This document shows positions 16,181-25,127 of a stretch of DNA of 60,152 nt, piece after piece; position 1 is the first letter of the stretch, and the number at the start of each line of letters is the position of its first letter. The notes below the pieces were generated by a model. The model was not told the DNA's origin, made no database searches, and saw nothing but the letters and a program-made list of their open reading frames with translations. The DNA comes from Flavobacteriaceae bacterium UBA4022. GTDB taxonomy: Bacteria; Bacteroidota; Bacteroidia; Flavobacteriales; Flavobacteriaceae. The position numbers and the translations under genes are program-made. The stretch is from assembly GCA_002384055.1 (NCBI GenBank), contig DGAU01000013.1, forward strand, positions 1 to 60,152. Direction: 5' to 3'.

Positions 16181-19100
16181 ATGAGTGCTAAATTCAAGGA
16201 ATACAAGGGATTAAATCTACCAAACTGCGCCGATGAGGTGTTAGAATTTTGGAAGAAAGAAGCCATTTTTCGCAAGAGTATTGAGTTGCGGGAATCGGCA
16301 CCTCCATTTGTGTTCTTTGAAGGGCCGCCTTCGGCCAATGGCATGCCGGGCATTCATCATGTGATGGGCCGCACGATCAAAGATATTTTTTGCCGTTTCA
16401 AAACACAAAAGGGATTCTTGGTCGATCGAAAAGCAGGATGGGATACCCATGGATTGCCTATTGAACTGGGCGTAGAAAAAGAACTCGGCATCACCAAAGA
16501 AGACATCGGAGTCTCCATCTCGGTGGAACAATACAATGAAGCATGCCGTAGTGCGGTGATGCGTTATACCGATGCCTGGAATAAATTGACGGAGCGCTCT
16601 GGATATTGGGTCGATATGGAAGATCCTTATGTGACCTACAAGCCCAAGTATATGGAGTCGGTTTGGTGGTTGCTCAAGCAGATTTACGAAAAAGGCCTGA
16701 TTTACAAAGGATATACCATACAGCCTTATTCGCCCAAAGCAGGAACAGGATTAAGTTCCCATGAGCTCAATCAGCCAGGGACTTATCAGGACGTTACCGA
16801 CACAACCGTGGTGGCCCAATTCAAAGCCATCTCCGGCACATTGCCTGAGGCATTAAAAGGCTTTAAGGACCTCTATTTCCTAGCCTGGACGACAACACCT
16901 TGGACATTGCCCAGCAATACGGCACTCACAGTTGGCTCTAAAATCGAGTATGCTGTGGTCACCACCTTCAACCAATATACTTTCGACCCCATTACCGTAG
17001 TTTTGGCTCAAGCCTTGGTTGCGAAACAGTTTTCTGGAAAATACCACCAGGTTACGAGCCTAGAGGCATTAGCAGAATTTGATGCGGCGGAAAAATCAAT
17101 TCCTTACTTTGTTCAGAGGTCTGTTTCGGGGGCAGATTTGGTTGGTGCGCGCTATGAGCAGCTGATGACCTATGCCTTACCACATGATAATCCGCAAGAC
17201 GCCTTTCGGGTGATTGCTGGTGATTTTGTGACCACCGAGGACGGGACAGGAATCGTGCATACCGCGCCGACCTTTGGGGCGGATGATGCCAAAGTAGCCA
17301 AGGAAGCGACTCCAGAAGTGCCGCCAATGCTGGTCAAAGACCAAGAGGGCAATCTGGTGCCACTAGTGGACTTGCAAGGGCGCTTTCGGCCCGAATTGGG
17401 CACATTGGCTGGAAAGTTTGTCAAAAACGAATACTACCCCGACGGTGAAGCACCTGAAAAGAGTGTGGATGTCGAGATTGCCATCCAACTCAAAATAGAA
17501 AACAAGGCCTTTAAGGTCGAAAAATATGTCCACAGTTATCCCAACTGTTGGCGCACCGACAAACCCATTTTATATTATCCTTTGGACTCCTGGTTCATTA
17601 AGGTCACTGCTTTTAGAGACCGCATGTTTGCGCTGAATCAAGAGATCAATTGGAAGCCCAAAGCCACAGGCGAAGGGCGATTTGGCAACTGGTTGGCCAA
17701 TGCCAACGATTGGAACCTATCTCGCTCACGATTTTGGGGGATCCCATTGCCTATTTGGCGTAGCGAGGATGGAAAAGAAACCAAATGCATTGGTTCTGTT
17801 GAAGAACTCAAGAAAGAAATGGCCTTATCAATTAAGGCTGGTTTTCTGACCCATGATATTTTCGAGGGCTTTGTTCCTGGAGATATGTCGGAGGCGAATT
17901 ATGCTCAGATTGACCTGCACAAGAGCCATGTGGATCAAATTATTCTGGTCTCAGACACAGGACAAGCCATGCATCGCGAAAGCGATTTGATAGACGTATG
18001 GTTTGATAGCGGCAGCATGCCCTATGCCCAATGGCATTACCCGTTTGAACATAAAGAGAAGGTGGACCAGACATGGCGAAAGGCAGACTTCATCGCCGAA
18101 GGGGTTGACCAAACACGCGGATGGTTCTATACCCTGCATGCTATAGCCACAATGATTTATGACGATGTGGCTTACAAAAATGTGGTGTCCAATGGTCTTG
18201 TTTTGGACAAAAATGGTCAAAAAATGTCCAAACGTTTGGGCAATGCGGTAGATCCGTTTAAGACTTTAGACACTTATGGACCCGATGCGACGCGCTGGTA
18301 TATGATCAGCAACGCCAATCCATGGGACAATTTAAAATTTGATTTAGACGGCATTGCTGAGGTGCGCAATAAGTTTTTTGGGACCTTATATAACACCTAT
18401 AGTTTCTTTGTGCTTTATGCGAACTTAGATGGTTTTCATGACCAGGAACCAGATGTGCCTATGGGCGATCGTCCAGAAATTGACCGCTGGGTTTTGTCTG
18501 AATTACACTCGTTGATTGAAAAAGTGGACCAAGCCTATTCTGTTTATGAGCCCACAAAAGCGGCTCGATTGATTTCTGATTTTGTTCAAGAACACCTCAG
18601 CAATTGGTTCGTCCGCCTGAGCAGAAGGCGTTATTGGAAGGGGTCTTATGGCCCGGATAAGATTTCGGCCTACCAAACCCTTTACCGTTGCTTGGTTACT
18701 GTGGCGCAGCTTGGCGCACCAATCGCACCATTCTTCATGGATCGGCTTTACCGCGACCTGACCAGTGACAGTGCGGGTCAGTGGCCTATTTCAGTCCACT
18801 TGACTGATTTCCCAGTGGCGAATCCTCAGATGATTGATGTCTCTCTCGAACGAAAAATGAATAAAGCACAGACCATTTCTTCGTTGGTATTGTCTTTGCG
18901 TCAGAAAGAAAAAATTAAAGTGCGTCAGCCTTTACAAAAGATCATGATACCCGTTCTGGATCAACTGCAGCGCGCCGATATCGAGGCGGTCTCGGACCTG
19001 ATCAAGCACGAGGTCAATGTCAAGGAGATTGAGATCATAAGTGATGATTCGGGTATTTTGGTCAAACAAATTAAGCCGGATTTCAAGAAGCTCGGCCCAC

Positions 19101-19582
19101 GTTTTGGTCCGGACATGAAAGTCGTCGCGGGACAGATCATGGGCTTTGGTCCACAGGAAATAAAAACATTAGAACAGACGGGTTCCATTGCGATCAAAAT
19201 TAATGGAAAAAATGGTACATTGTCCTTAGAAGACGTGGTCATTACTTCTCAAGATATCGAGGGGTGGTTGGTGGCTAATGCCGAAGGATTAACGGTGGCT
19301 CTGGATGTGACCATTACACCAGATTTAAAACGCGAAGGCATTTGCCGTGAATTGGTCAATCGTATCCAGAACTTGCGGAAAGATTCGGGCTATGATGTTA
19401 CTGACCGCATTGAAATCCAGGTGCAAGAGGCGCCAGAATTGACTTTAGCCGTGGCCCAATACGGGGCTTATATTGAACAGGAAACACTAGCGGACCAGAT
19501 CAAATTGGTACCGCAAATCGAAGAAGGTCTCGAAGTGGCCTTTGATGGAATCACAACCAAACTCAGTATTAATAAATGTTAA
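16181..19582 (+). CDS. ileS: Isoleucine-tRNA ligase
   Basis: The 1133-residue protein charges tRNA-Ile with isoleucine in the cytoplasm. It has the class I signature GIHH (57-60, the HIGH box) and KMSKR (681-685). The CP1 editing insertion is recognised by TTTPWTLPSNTAL, and the anticodon-binding and C-terminal domains are complete. The length exceeds the E. coli enzyme (about 940 aa) and is usual for the longer IleRS type found in Bacteroidota. The dksA-like gene follows immediately, with its most likely ATG 2 nt after the ileS stop, and lspA follows that; this order is common in flavobacteria. The ATG at 16181 gives the expected N-terminus, MSAKFKEYKGLNLP. Confidence 0.97.
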   Translation: MSAKFKEYKGLNLPNCADEVLEFWKKEAIFRKSIELRESAPPFVFFEGPPSANGMPGIHHVMGRTIKDIFCRFKTQKGFLVDRKAGWDTHGLPIELGVEKELGITKEDIGVSISVEQYNEACRSAVMRYTDAWNKLTERSGYWVDMEDPYVTYKPKYMESVWWLLKQIYEKGLIYKGYTIQPYSPKAGTGLSSHELNQPGTYQDVTDTTVVAQFKAISGTLPEALKGFKDLYFLAWTTTPWTLPSNTALTVGSKIEYAVVTTFNQYTFDPITVVLAQALVAKQFSGKYHQVTSLEALAEFDAAEKSIPYFVQRSVSGADLVGARYEQLMTYALPHDNPQDAFRVIAGDFVTTEDGTGIVHTAPTFGADDAKVAKEATPEVPPMLVKDQEGNLVPLVDLQGRFRPELGTLAGKFVKNEYYPDGEAPEKSVDVEIAIQLKIENKAFKVEKYVHSYPNCWRTDKPILYYPLDSWFIKVTAFRDRMFALNQEINWKPKATGEGRFGNWLANANDWNLSRSRFWGIPLPIWRSEDGKETKCIGSVEELKKEMALSIKAGFLTHDIFEGFVPGDMSEANYAQIDLHKSHVDQIILVSDTGQAMHRESDLIDVWFDSGSMPYAQWHYPFEHKEKVDQTWRKADFIAEGVDQTRGWFYTLHAIATMIYDDVAYKNVVSNGLVLDKNGQKMSKRLGNAVDPFKTLDTYGPDATRWYMISNANPWDNLKFDLDGIAEVRNKFFGTLYNTYSFFVLYANLDGFHDQEPDVPMGDRPEIDRWVLSELHSLIEKVDQAYSVYEPTKAARLISDFVQEHLSNWFVRLSRRRYWKGSYGPDKISAYQTLYRCLVTVAQLGAPIAPFFMDRLYRDLTSDSAGQWPISVHLTDFPVANPQMIDVSLERKMNKAQTISSLVLSLRQKEKIKVRQPLQKIMIPVLDQLQRADIEAVSDLIKHEVNVKEIEIISDDSGILVKQIKPDFKKLGPRFGPDMKVVAGQIMGFGPQEIKTLEQTGSIAIKINGKNGTLSLEDVVITSQDIEGWLVANAEGLTVALDVTITPDLKREGICRELVNRIQNLRKDSGYDVTDRIEIQVQEAPELTLAVAQYGAYIEQETLADQIKLVPQIEEGLEVAFDGITTKLSINKC

Positions 19583-19584
19583 TT

Positions 19585-19968
19585 ATGGGACAAGAAGAAA
19601 AACTACGTTATAACGACAAAGAGTTAGAAGAATTCAAATTGCTTATTAACGAAAAGCTCAACAAGGCCAAAGAGCAACTGACCTTGATTGAAAGCGCTTA
19701 CCGGAACGATAGCAATAACGGTACAGACGATACCTCACCGACCTTTAAGGCCTTTGATGAAGGCAGCGAAACCATGAGCAAAGAAGCCAATTCGCAACTG
19801 GCAATTCGCCAAGAAAAATTCATACGTGATTTAAAGAATGCCTTGATCCGAATTGAGAATAAGACCTATGGTGTGTGCCGTGTGACCGGGAAGCTAATTA
19901 TGGCGGAGCGTTTGCGGATTGTCCCTCATGCCACCTTAAGTATTGAGGCCAAGAACATGCAGAAATAA
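19585..19968 (+). CDS. TraR/DksA-family protein with reduced zinc finger
   Basis: The 127-residue protein has an N-terminal coiled coil (about 8-90) including the acidic hairpin region, and the C-terminal DksA signature GVCRVTGKLI...RLRIVPHATLSIEA. DksA proteins bind the RNA polymerase secondary channel and tune transcription with ppGpp. Only one of the four zinc-binding cysteines is present (in GVCRVTG). As far as I recall this is usual for the flavobacterial version encoded beside ileS and lspA, so it is a family trait rather than damage. The start at 19585 was preferred to an ATG at 19576 that overlaps the ileS stop codon; both are in frame. It is translated in an operon between ileS and lspA. 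Confidence 0.85.
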   Translation: MGQEEKLRYNDKELEEFKLLINEKLNKAKEQLTLIESAYRNDSNNGTDDTSPTFKAFDEGSETMSKEANSQLAIRQEKFIRDLKNALIRIENKTYGVCRVTGKLIMAERLRIVPHATLSIEAKNMQK

Positions 19969-19978
19969 GCCTGTACGG

Positions 19979-20554
19979 ATGAATTGGAAGCGCGCATTAT
20001 GGATTATAGTTCTGGTCCTTGCTGTGGACCAGATTTCCAAGATTTATATCAAAACGCATTTTGCGCTGCATGACAGTGTGGGTGTCTTTTCATTCTTTAG
20101 AATTTATTTTATCGAGAACGAAGGGATGGCTTGGGGGGCAAAAATCCCTGGAGACTATGGGAAGCTTGCCCTAACCTTATTTCGTTTGGTCGCCATCGTT
20201 GGTATTGGTTATTGGTTGCACGATGCGCTGAAAAAGAAGTCTTCGAATTTATTAATTGTATCCATTGCCCTAGTCTTTGCTGGTGCCATGGGTAATATTA
20301 TTGACTCTGTGTTCTACGGGGTTTTGTTTGACCATAGTCATGGGCAAATCGCAACATTCTTGCCAGAGGCAGGGGGGTATGGGAAGCTATTGCACGGAAA
20401 AGTTGTGGATATGTTTTCTTTTTCCTTTTTTAATCCTGTTTTTAACGTCGCCGACACCGCCATTAGTGTTGGGGTAGGCTTGCTCATTTTATGGAACAAA
20501 AAGGCGTTTCGTAAAGAAGAGAAAATTGATCCGGCCGCTGAAAATCAGGCCTAG
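19979..20554 (+). CDS. lspA: Lipoprotein signal peptidase (signal peptidase II)
   Basis: The 191-residue inner-membrane protein has four hydrophobic helices and the signal peptidase II motifs: DQISKIYIK near the N-terminus, NEGMAWG, GAMGNIIDSVFYG with the first catalytic Asp, and VFNVADTAIS with the second. It cleaves signal peptides of prolipoproteins before the lipid-modified Cys. This window encodes several clients: the haloperoxidase, FG-GAP, DUF5689 and GH92 lipoproteins. The ATG at 19979 was chosen over an in-frame TTG at 19943 inside the previous gene. The gene is longer than E. coli LspA (164 aa) because of an insertion after the first catalytic Asp, as is frequent in Bacteroidota. 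It ends 15 bp from a convergent gene. Confidence 0.95.
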   Translation: MNWKRALWIIVLVLAVDQISKIYIKTHFALHDSVGVFSFFRIYFIENEGMAWGAKIPGDYGKLALTLFRLVAIVGIGYWLHDALKKKSSNLLIVSIALVFAGAMGNIIDSVFYGVLFDHSHGQIATFLPEAGGYGKLLHGKVVDMFSFSFFNPVFNVADTAISVGVGLLILWNKKAFRKEEKIDPAAENQA

Positions 20555-20569
20555 AATAGAATATCTTTC

Positions 20570-21697
20570 CTAAAATTTAATCCGTACCGTTGTGCCAATC
20601 CCTGAATTGGCTTCAACTTGAATCGACCCATTGAGGGCTTCGATCTGCAGTTTAATTCCCGCAAATTCTAAGGCAAGATCGTCTTGACTTCCTTGGGTTT
20701 GGCTTGAGCCCCAAACATGGGCAGGGACCAATAATTGTCCCTGACTGTTGTCTTTGATTAAAAGACATTGTTTTTGATCCTCGTAATAGGTGAAAATGTC
20801 TAACGCCGGGCGACGGCCTTCGATTTTATAAAGGACGGCATGTTTGATGAGCGTGGTAAAAACTTTTTCTAAGAAATCACCGTGGTATTTGATGATAGGG
20901 ATTTCCGAAAAATCAGAGAAAATATCTGTATCCGAGTCTTGAAGTAAGGGACCTAATTTTGTCGTAGCCTTGTTTAAGGCATTTTGGAACGATACCTCGG
21001 CCAATAAATTGGGCGATTTTCTATAGAACTGAATCATCTGATTGAGCTCTTCGACCGAAGCCGTCATCCCCCGGGAGATGCTGTTCATGTTGCGGACAAG
21101 CTCTTCTTTTTCTTGATCCGAATCCGTGTCATTGATCAGTTCTAAGGTCAGCGCCAGGTTGCTGGTGCCCGTGCGAATTTGTCGCGAAATATGCTCCGAA
21201 AAAGCAATGAGCTGCTTGTTTTGCGTCTTTAACCGTGCAATTTGCTCTGGATAAGAGCCGTTTATTTCTTGGCCATTTATTATTTTTTGAAAACTAAGTG
21301 ACACGCCGGTAACGCGACCATTTTCATCTAATTCTGGAACACCATTGATTAATGAATTAAAGGGCTTGCCACTGACCGGAATCAGGTCAATGTTCATGGT
21401 GAATGGTTTTCCCGAGAGGCACTCTTGGTAGGCCTGCAGGGCAAGGCCACGCGCACTAGGCGTACAAAAATTTTGAATAAAATGTATTGGGGCTCTATAC
21501 TCATCGGGCAAATCAAGCAGGCGCTTAGCGTTTTGATCTAGAAAAGCCGTTTTGGCAACGGTGTCGTAAGACCAACGGCCCATGCCAATGGTCTGGGTGG
21601 ATGCTGATGCAGCAGCCTGGTTGCTCTGAGTTGCGCCTTTTTCGGCTACGGATTCCTGCGCTATAGGGCGACTCCTTTTTTGAGAAAGAAAGTTCAT
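20570..21697 (-). CDS. Cytoplasmic PAS/histidine-kinase-like protein, probably a pseudokinase
   Basis: The 375-residue protein has a low-complexity N-terminus, a PAS-like domain (about 40-142), a coiled helical stretch (about 150-235) and a C-terminal GHKL ATPase-like domain (about 265-375). No membrane segment is seen. In flavobacterial PAS kinases the phosphoacceptor helix usually reads like FxHIVSHNLRSHxSN; here it reads FSEHISRQIRTGTSN, so the acceptor His is Arg172 by alignment on the conserved Arg-x3-SN. H169 is near but out of register. The N box is IKHAVLY instead of NAxKY, losing the magnesium-binding Asn. A DNSQG segment remains where DNGxG is expected. It probably cannot autophosphorylate and may be a signalling scaffold. 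It is convergent with lspA; no partner is encoded nearby. Confidence 0.7.
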   Translation of the reverse strand: MNFLSQKRSRPIAQESVAEKGATQSNQAAASASTQTIGMGRWSYDTVAKTAFLDQNAKRLLDLPDEYRAPIHFIQNFCTPSARGLALQAYQECLSGKPFTMNIDLIPVSGKPFNSLINGVPELDENGRVTGVSLSFQKIINGQEINGSYPEQIARLKTQNKQLIAFSEHISRQIRTGTSNLALTLELINDTDSDQEKEELVRNMNSISRGMTASVEELNQMIQFYRKSPNLLAEVSFQNALNKATTKLGPLLQDSDTDIFSDFSEIPIIKYHGDFLEKVFTTLIKHAVLYKIEGRRPALDIFTYYEDQKQCLLIKDNSQGQLLVPAHVWGSSQTQGSQDDLALEFAGIKLQIEALNGSIQVEANSGIGTTVRIKF

Positions 21698-21757
21698 CTT
21701 TTATAAGTTTTGGATGTGCAAGATATAAAAATTTATCATTTATCCGACAAAAAGCAA

Positions 21758-22321
21758 CTAAAATCGATAAACGGCATCATTTGTCAAAACGAAATCGAGA
21801 GGGATGTCCCAGGAATCTCTCGGTAAATGGGGTTGGGGACCAAAAAAACTCAAGCCAATTTTGAGGCAATTTGGCCGACATAAAGAAAGAAATTGATCGT
21901 AAAAGCCTTTGCCATAACCCAAGCGGTAGCCTTCATGGTCAAAAGCCAATAAGGGCACGAAAACGACATCAAGTTGTTCAGGGCTAATAGAGATGCCTGA
22001 TTCTGGCTCTGGAATGCCATAGGCCGACAGGACAATCTTGGTATGATCCTCTAGGAGTAAGTGTTGTAGGGTATGGTCGTTAAAATTGGCCTTGGACAAA
22101 ACGATACTCTTGTCCCGACCTTGCAAAACATGCATGATGAATTCGGTCTGCGGCTCTGCTTTTTGAGCGATGGGCAAGTACATGTGAAAGTATTGGCGGT
22201 CCCAAACCGCTAAGGAAAGTAATTGGTTGGCCATCTTGAGACTTTGCGCTTCTCGCTCATCGGGGGACAACTTGAGGCGTTGTGCCAAAAAGTGGGCTCT
22301 GAGTTCTTTTTTTGAGTTCAT
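21758..22321 (-). CDS. 5-formyltetrahydrofolate cyclo-ligase
   Basis: The 187-residue cytoplasmic enzyme converts 5-formyl-THF and ATP to 5,10-methenyl-THF, recovering folate from its inhibitory storage form. The family signature GYRLGYGKGFYD near the C-terminus (glycine-rich phosphate-binding region) and the basic N-terminal KKELRAHFLAQR segment are present. The length is as expected (about 180-200 aa). The ATG at 22321 was preferred to a TTG at 22327. The gene is 15 nt downstream of rimK on the same strand and probably co-transcribed with it; no metabolic link between the two is known to me. Confidence 0.93.
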   Translation of the reverse strand: MNSKKELRAHFLAQRLKLSPDEREAQSLKMANQLLSLAVWDRQYFHMYLPIAQKAEPQTEFIMHVLQGRDKSIVLSKANFNDHTLQHLLLEDHTKIVLSAYGIPEPESGISISPEQLDVVFVPLLAFDHEGYRLGYGKGFYDQFLSLCRPNCLKIGLSFFGPQPHLPRDSWDIPLDFVLTNDAVYRF

Positions 22322-22336
22322 AGACAAGACCTAAAT

Positions 22337-23209
22337 TTAGGAACGTTTATTGCGCTCGATGTAACTGATGATTTTTTGAGCAACATCAATCCCCGTTGTG
22401 TTTTCGATACCTTCTAACCCTGGGGTGGAATTGATTTCTAAAAGCAACGGGCCACGATTACTTTGTAAGATATCGACGCCACAAACATTGAGGTCTAATG
22501 CTTTTGCAGCACGCAACGCAATTTGTGTTTCTTCTGGCGTTAAATCGTATCGTTCTGGGTGGCCTCCTCGATGCAAGTTAGAGCGAAAATCATCGGATCT
22601 ACTGAGGCGTTTCATGGAAGCGACAACAGCCCCGTCCACGACAATGGCTCGGATATCACAGCCCTGAGATTCCCTAATATACTCTTGAACCAAAAAGCGC
22701 ACTTTGGACGCATTGAGGGTCTCGATAATACTGCGTGCTGATGCTGTTGATTCGGCAAGAATAACCCCTTCGCCATGGGTTCCTTGGAGCAATTTAATGA
22801 CCACAGGCCCCTCATTAAAATGATGTAAAATCATATCTGGATTACTCGTCAATCCTAAAAAGGTATTGGGAATAGGAATACCATGTGCACTCAGTATTTG
22901 GTGGCAGGTCCATTTGTTGCGGGATTGTAAAATAGCTTCGGCACTCACGGTTGAAAACACCCCCATGGATTCAAAATGCCGCACCAACGAGGCGCCAAAA
23001 TAAGTGTTAGAGGCCCCGATTCTGGGAATGATCGCGTCTAAGTCATCCACCAGTTCATCACCATAAAAGAGAACGGGCTGGTCCTTGAGTGTGCCGACAT
23101 GACAGAGGTTAGGATCCAGCACTTCAATATTGTGCTGTTTTAAACCGCACGCCAAAAGGCTCTTGGTCGAATACAAATGCTCCCCTCGGGAAAGAATGGC
23201 AATATTCAT
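22337..23209 (-). CDS. rimK: RimK-type ATP-grasp glutamate ligase (ribosomal protein S6 modification)
   Basis: The 290-residue protein starts MNIAILSRGEHLYSTKSL, as in E. coli RimK, and carries an ATP-grasp domain: VVIKLLQGTHGEGVILAES (ATP-binding loop), FLVQEYI, DIRAIVVDGAVVASMKR, GVDILQSNRGPLLLEINSTPG with metal-binding Asp/Glu/Asn. In E. coli RimK adds glutamates to the C-terminus of ribosomal protein S6. Some relatives act on other acceptors, and rpsF is not in this window, so the acceptor is not proven. It is cytoplasmic. It is divergent from uvrC, with 121 bp between their start codons, and is followed by the folate cyclo-ligase gene. Confidence 0.9.
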   Translation of the reverse strand: MNIAILSRGEHLYSTKSLLACGLKQHNIEVLDPNLCHVGTLKDQPVLFYGDELVDDLDAIIPRIGASNTYFGASLVRHFESMGVFSTVSAEAILQSRNKWTCHQILSAHGIPIPNTFLGLTSNPDMILHHFNEGPVVIKLLQGTHGEGVILAESTASARSIIETLNASKVRFLVQEYIRESQGCDIRAIVVDGAVVASMKRLSRSDDFRSNLHRGGHPERYDLTPEETQIALRAAKALDLNVCGVDILQSNRGPLLLEINSTPGLEGIENTTGIDVAQKIISYIERNKRS

Positions 23210-23318
23210 GGGCGGTCAGCTTTGTTGCAATTTAGGAAAAATAACCATGGCTTGGCGTGCCGCGACGGCGGAGCATAAGATTTCAATTTATGCTTTTTCA
23301 AACAAGGCCAACAAGCCT

Positions 23319-23326
23319 TATCTTTG
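23319..23326 (+). promoter_or_regulatory. -7 box placed almost on the uvrC start codon
   Basis: TATCTTTG is a perfect TAnnTTTG box ending only 4 nt before the uvrC ATG at 23331. With a transcription start 5-7 nt after the box, the message would begin at or next to the A of the ATG. If this promoter is used, the uvrC mRNA has no leader. Confidence 0.5.
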
Positions 23327-23330
23327 TCCT

Positions 23331-25127
23331 ATGGCTCAAATTCCAACGGCGTTACAAATTGCTACTCTTCCTCATGCTCCCGGGGTTTATCAGTATTATG
23401 ATAAGAATGAGAAGATCCTTTATATCGGAAAAGCCAAGGATTTAAAAAAGCGCGTGAGTTCTTACTTTAACAAGACCCACGATAATGCCCGTACGCGTTT
23501 GTTGGTGCAAAAAATTGTCACCATCAAACACATCGTGGTGGCCACAGAAACAGATGCTTTGTTGTTGGAAAACAACTTGATCAAAAAATACCAGCCCCGT
23601 TATAATGTATTGCTCAAGGACGACAAGTCCTACCCTTGGATCTGCATCAAGAAAGAGCGCTTTCCTCGGGTGTTTATGACCCGAAGGCTCACCAAAGACG
23701 GCAGTGAATACTTTGGCCCATACACACAAATGCGCACGGTTCAGACCCTGCTAGAACTCATAAGAGGGCTTTATCCTATGCGGACCTGTACCTATGATTT
23801 ATCTGAAGAAAAAATCGAAGCAGGCAAGTTTAAGTTCTGTTTGGAATACCATATTGGCAATTGCGCTGGACCCTGTGAGGGGGTTTTTATGGAACAAGAG
23901 TACCAATTCAATATTGATGCGATTCGCCAGTTGCTTAAAGGGAATTTTAAAGCGTCATTGCAGACTTTTAAGAATCAAATGAATGGGCATGCCAAAAATC
24001 TCGAGTTTGAGTTGGCGCAGCGGATAAAAGAAAAAATTGACATCCTCGAAAATTACCAAGCCAAATCTACCGTGGTGAGTCCCAAAATTGTCGATACAGA
24101 GGTCTACACCATTCGCTCTGATGAAGATTTTGCTTATGTGAATTTCTTGCAGATTTCTTTTGGCAGCATCATCCGTTCCCATACCCTTGAACTCAAGAAG
24201 AAACTCGATGAAACGGATCAGGAGTTACTTGAATTGGCGATTGTTGAACTCCGCCAAAGGTTTGACCTGAATGCGGCAACTATTCTCGTGCCATTTAAAG
24301 TGCAAACTCCAGAAGGAATTCAGGTTCAGGTGCCCAAACAAGGAGACAAAAAAGAGCTGCTCGACTTGTCTCTGCGGAATGCAAAATATTACCGCTTGGA
24401 CCGACTCAAACAAGCCAAAATTGTCGATCCAGACCGACATGAAAAAAGAATTATGGCCCAAATGAAGACGGACCTGCGTCTGAGTGTAGAGCCCAGGCAC
24501 ATTGAGTGTTTTGACAACAGTAATCTCCAGGGGACCAATCCGGTGGCGGCCTGCGTGGTGTTTAAAAATGGCAAGCCTGCCAAAAAAGAGTACCGTAAAT
24601 TTCACATCAAAACAGTCGAAGGCCCGGATGATTTTGCTTCAATGGAAGAGGTGGTCTATCGGCGTTACAAAAGACTTTTGGATGAAAAACAATCGCTTCC
24701 CGATCTGATCATTGTAGATGGGGGTAAGGGACAGCTTTCGTCGGCCTTAAAGAGTCTTGATCAGTTGGGGCTGCGTGGGACTATTGCCGTTGTCGGTATT
24801 GCCAAAAGATTAGAAGAACTGTTCTATCCAAACGACCCAATTCCTTTATATTTGAGCAAAACTTCGGAAACATTAAAGGTGATCCAGCAACTGCGTAACG
24901 AAGCCCACCGATTTGGGATTAGTTTTCACAGAAATCAACGCAGTAAAGACGCCATATCTTCGGTGCTAGAGAGTATCCCTGGGATTGGTGAAAAAACGAT
25001 CATTGATTTGCTTGCAGTTTTTAAAAGCCCCAGCCGGATTCAGAAGGCTAGTTTTTCCGAAATTAGCGCCGTAATTGGCGCGCATCGAGCGCAAAAAATA
25101 GCCACCCATTTAAACGATTTAAAATGA
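23331..25127 (+). CDS. uvrC: Excinuclease ABC subunit C
   Basis: The 598-residue nuclease makes both incisions in nucleotide excision repair, with UvrB. Domains in order: GIY-YIG nuclease (GVYQYY at 18-23, YIGKAKDLKKRV at 31-42), a Cys-rich segment (CTYDLS, FCLEYHIGNCAGPC), a UVR helix hairpin (about 200-240), the RNase H-like C-terminal nuclease (ECFDNSNLQGTNPVA, IVDGGKGQL) and a helix-hairpin-helix DNA-binding end (SIPGIGEKT). An in-frame TTG far upstream (23130) would add 67 unrelated residues overlapping the rimK 5' end; the ATG at 23331 gives the conserved N-terminus. Its stop overlaps the next start by 4 nt (ATGA), so the patatin gene is translationally coupled. Confidence 0.97.
   Translation: MAQIPTALQIATLPHAPGVYQYYDKNEKILYIGKAKDLKKRVSSYFNKTHDNARTRLLVQKIVTIKHIVVATETDALLLENNLIKKYQPRYNVLLKDDKSYPWICIKKERFPRVFMTRRLTKDGSEYFGPYTQMRTVQTLLELIRGLYPMRTCTYDLSEEKIEAGKFKFCLEYHIGNCAGPCEGVFMEQEYQFNIDAIRQLLKGNFKASLQTFKNQMNGHAKNLEFELAQRIKEKIDILENYQAKSTVVSPKIVDTEVYTIRSDEDFAYVNFLQISFGSIIRSHTLELKKKLDETDQELLELAIVELRQRFDLNAATILVPFKVQTPEGIQVQVPKQGDKKELLDLSLRNAKYYRLDRLKQAKIVDPDRHEKRIMAQMKTDLRLSVEPRHIECFDNSNLQGTNPVAACVVFKNGKPAKKEYRKFHIKTVEGPDDFASMEEVVYRRYKRLLDEKQSLPDLIIVDGGKGQLSSALKSLDQLGLRGTIAVVGIAKRLEELFYPNDPIPLYLSKTSETLKVIQQLRNEAHRFGISFHRNQRSKDAISSVLESIPGIGEKTIIDLLAVFKSPSRIQKASFSEISAVIGAHRAQKIATHLNDLK

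Noticed and set aside
19585..19968. dksA-like gene as a damaged DksA because three zinc cysteines are missing
   Set aside because: The same reduced finger seems typical of the flavobacterial ileS-linked family, and the rest of the protein is intact.
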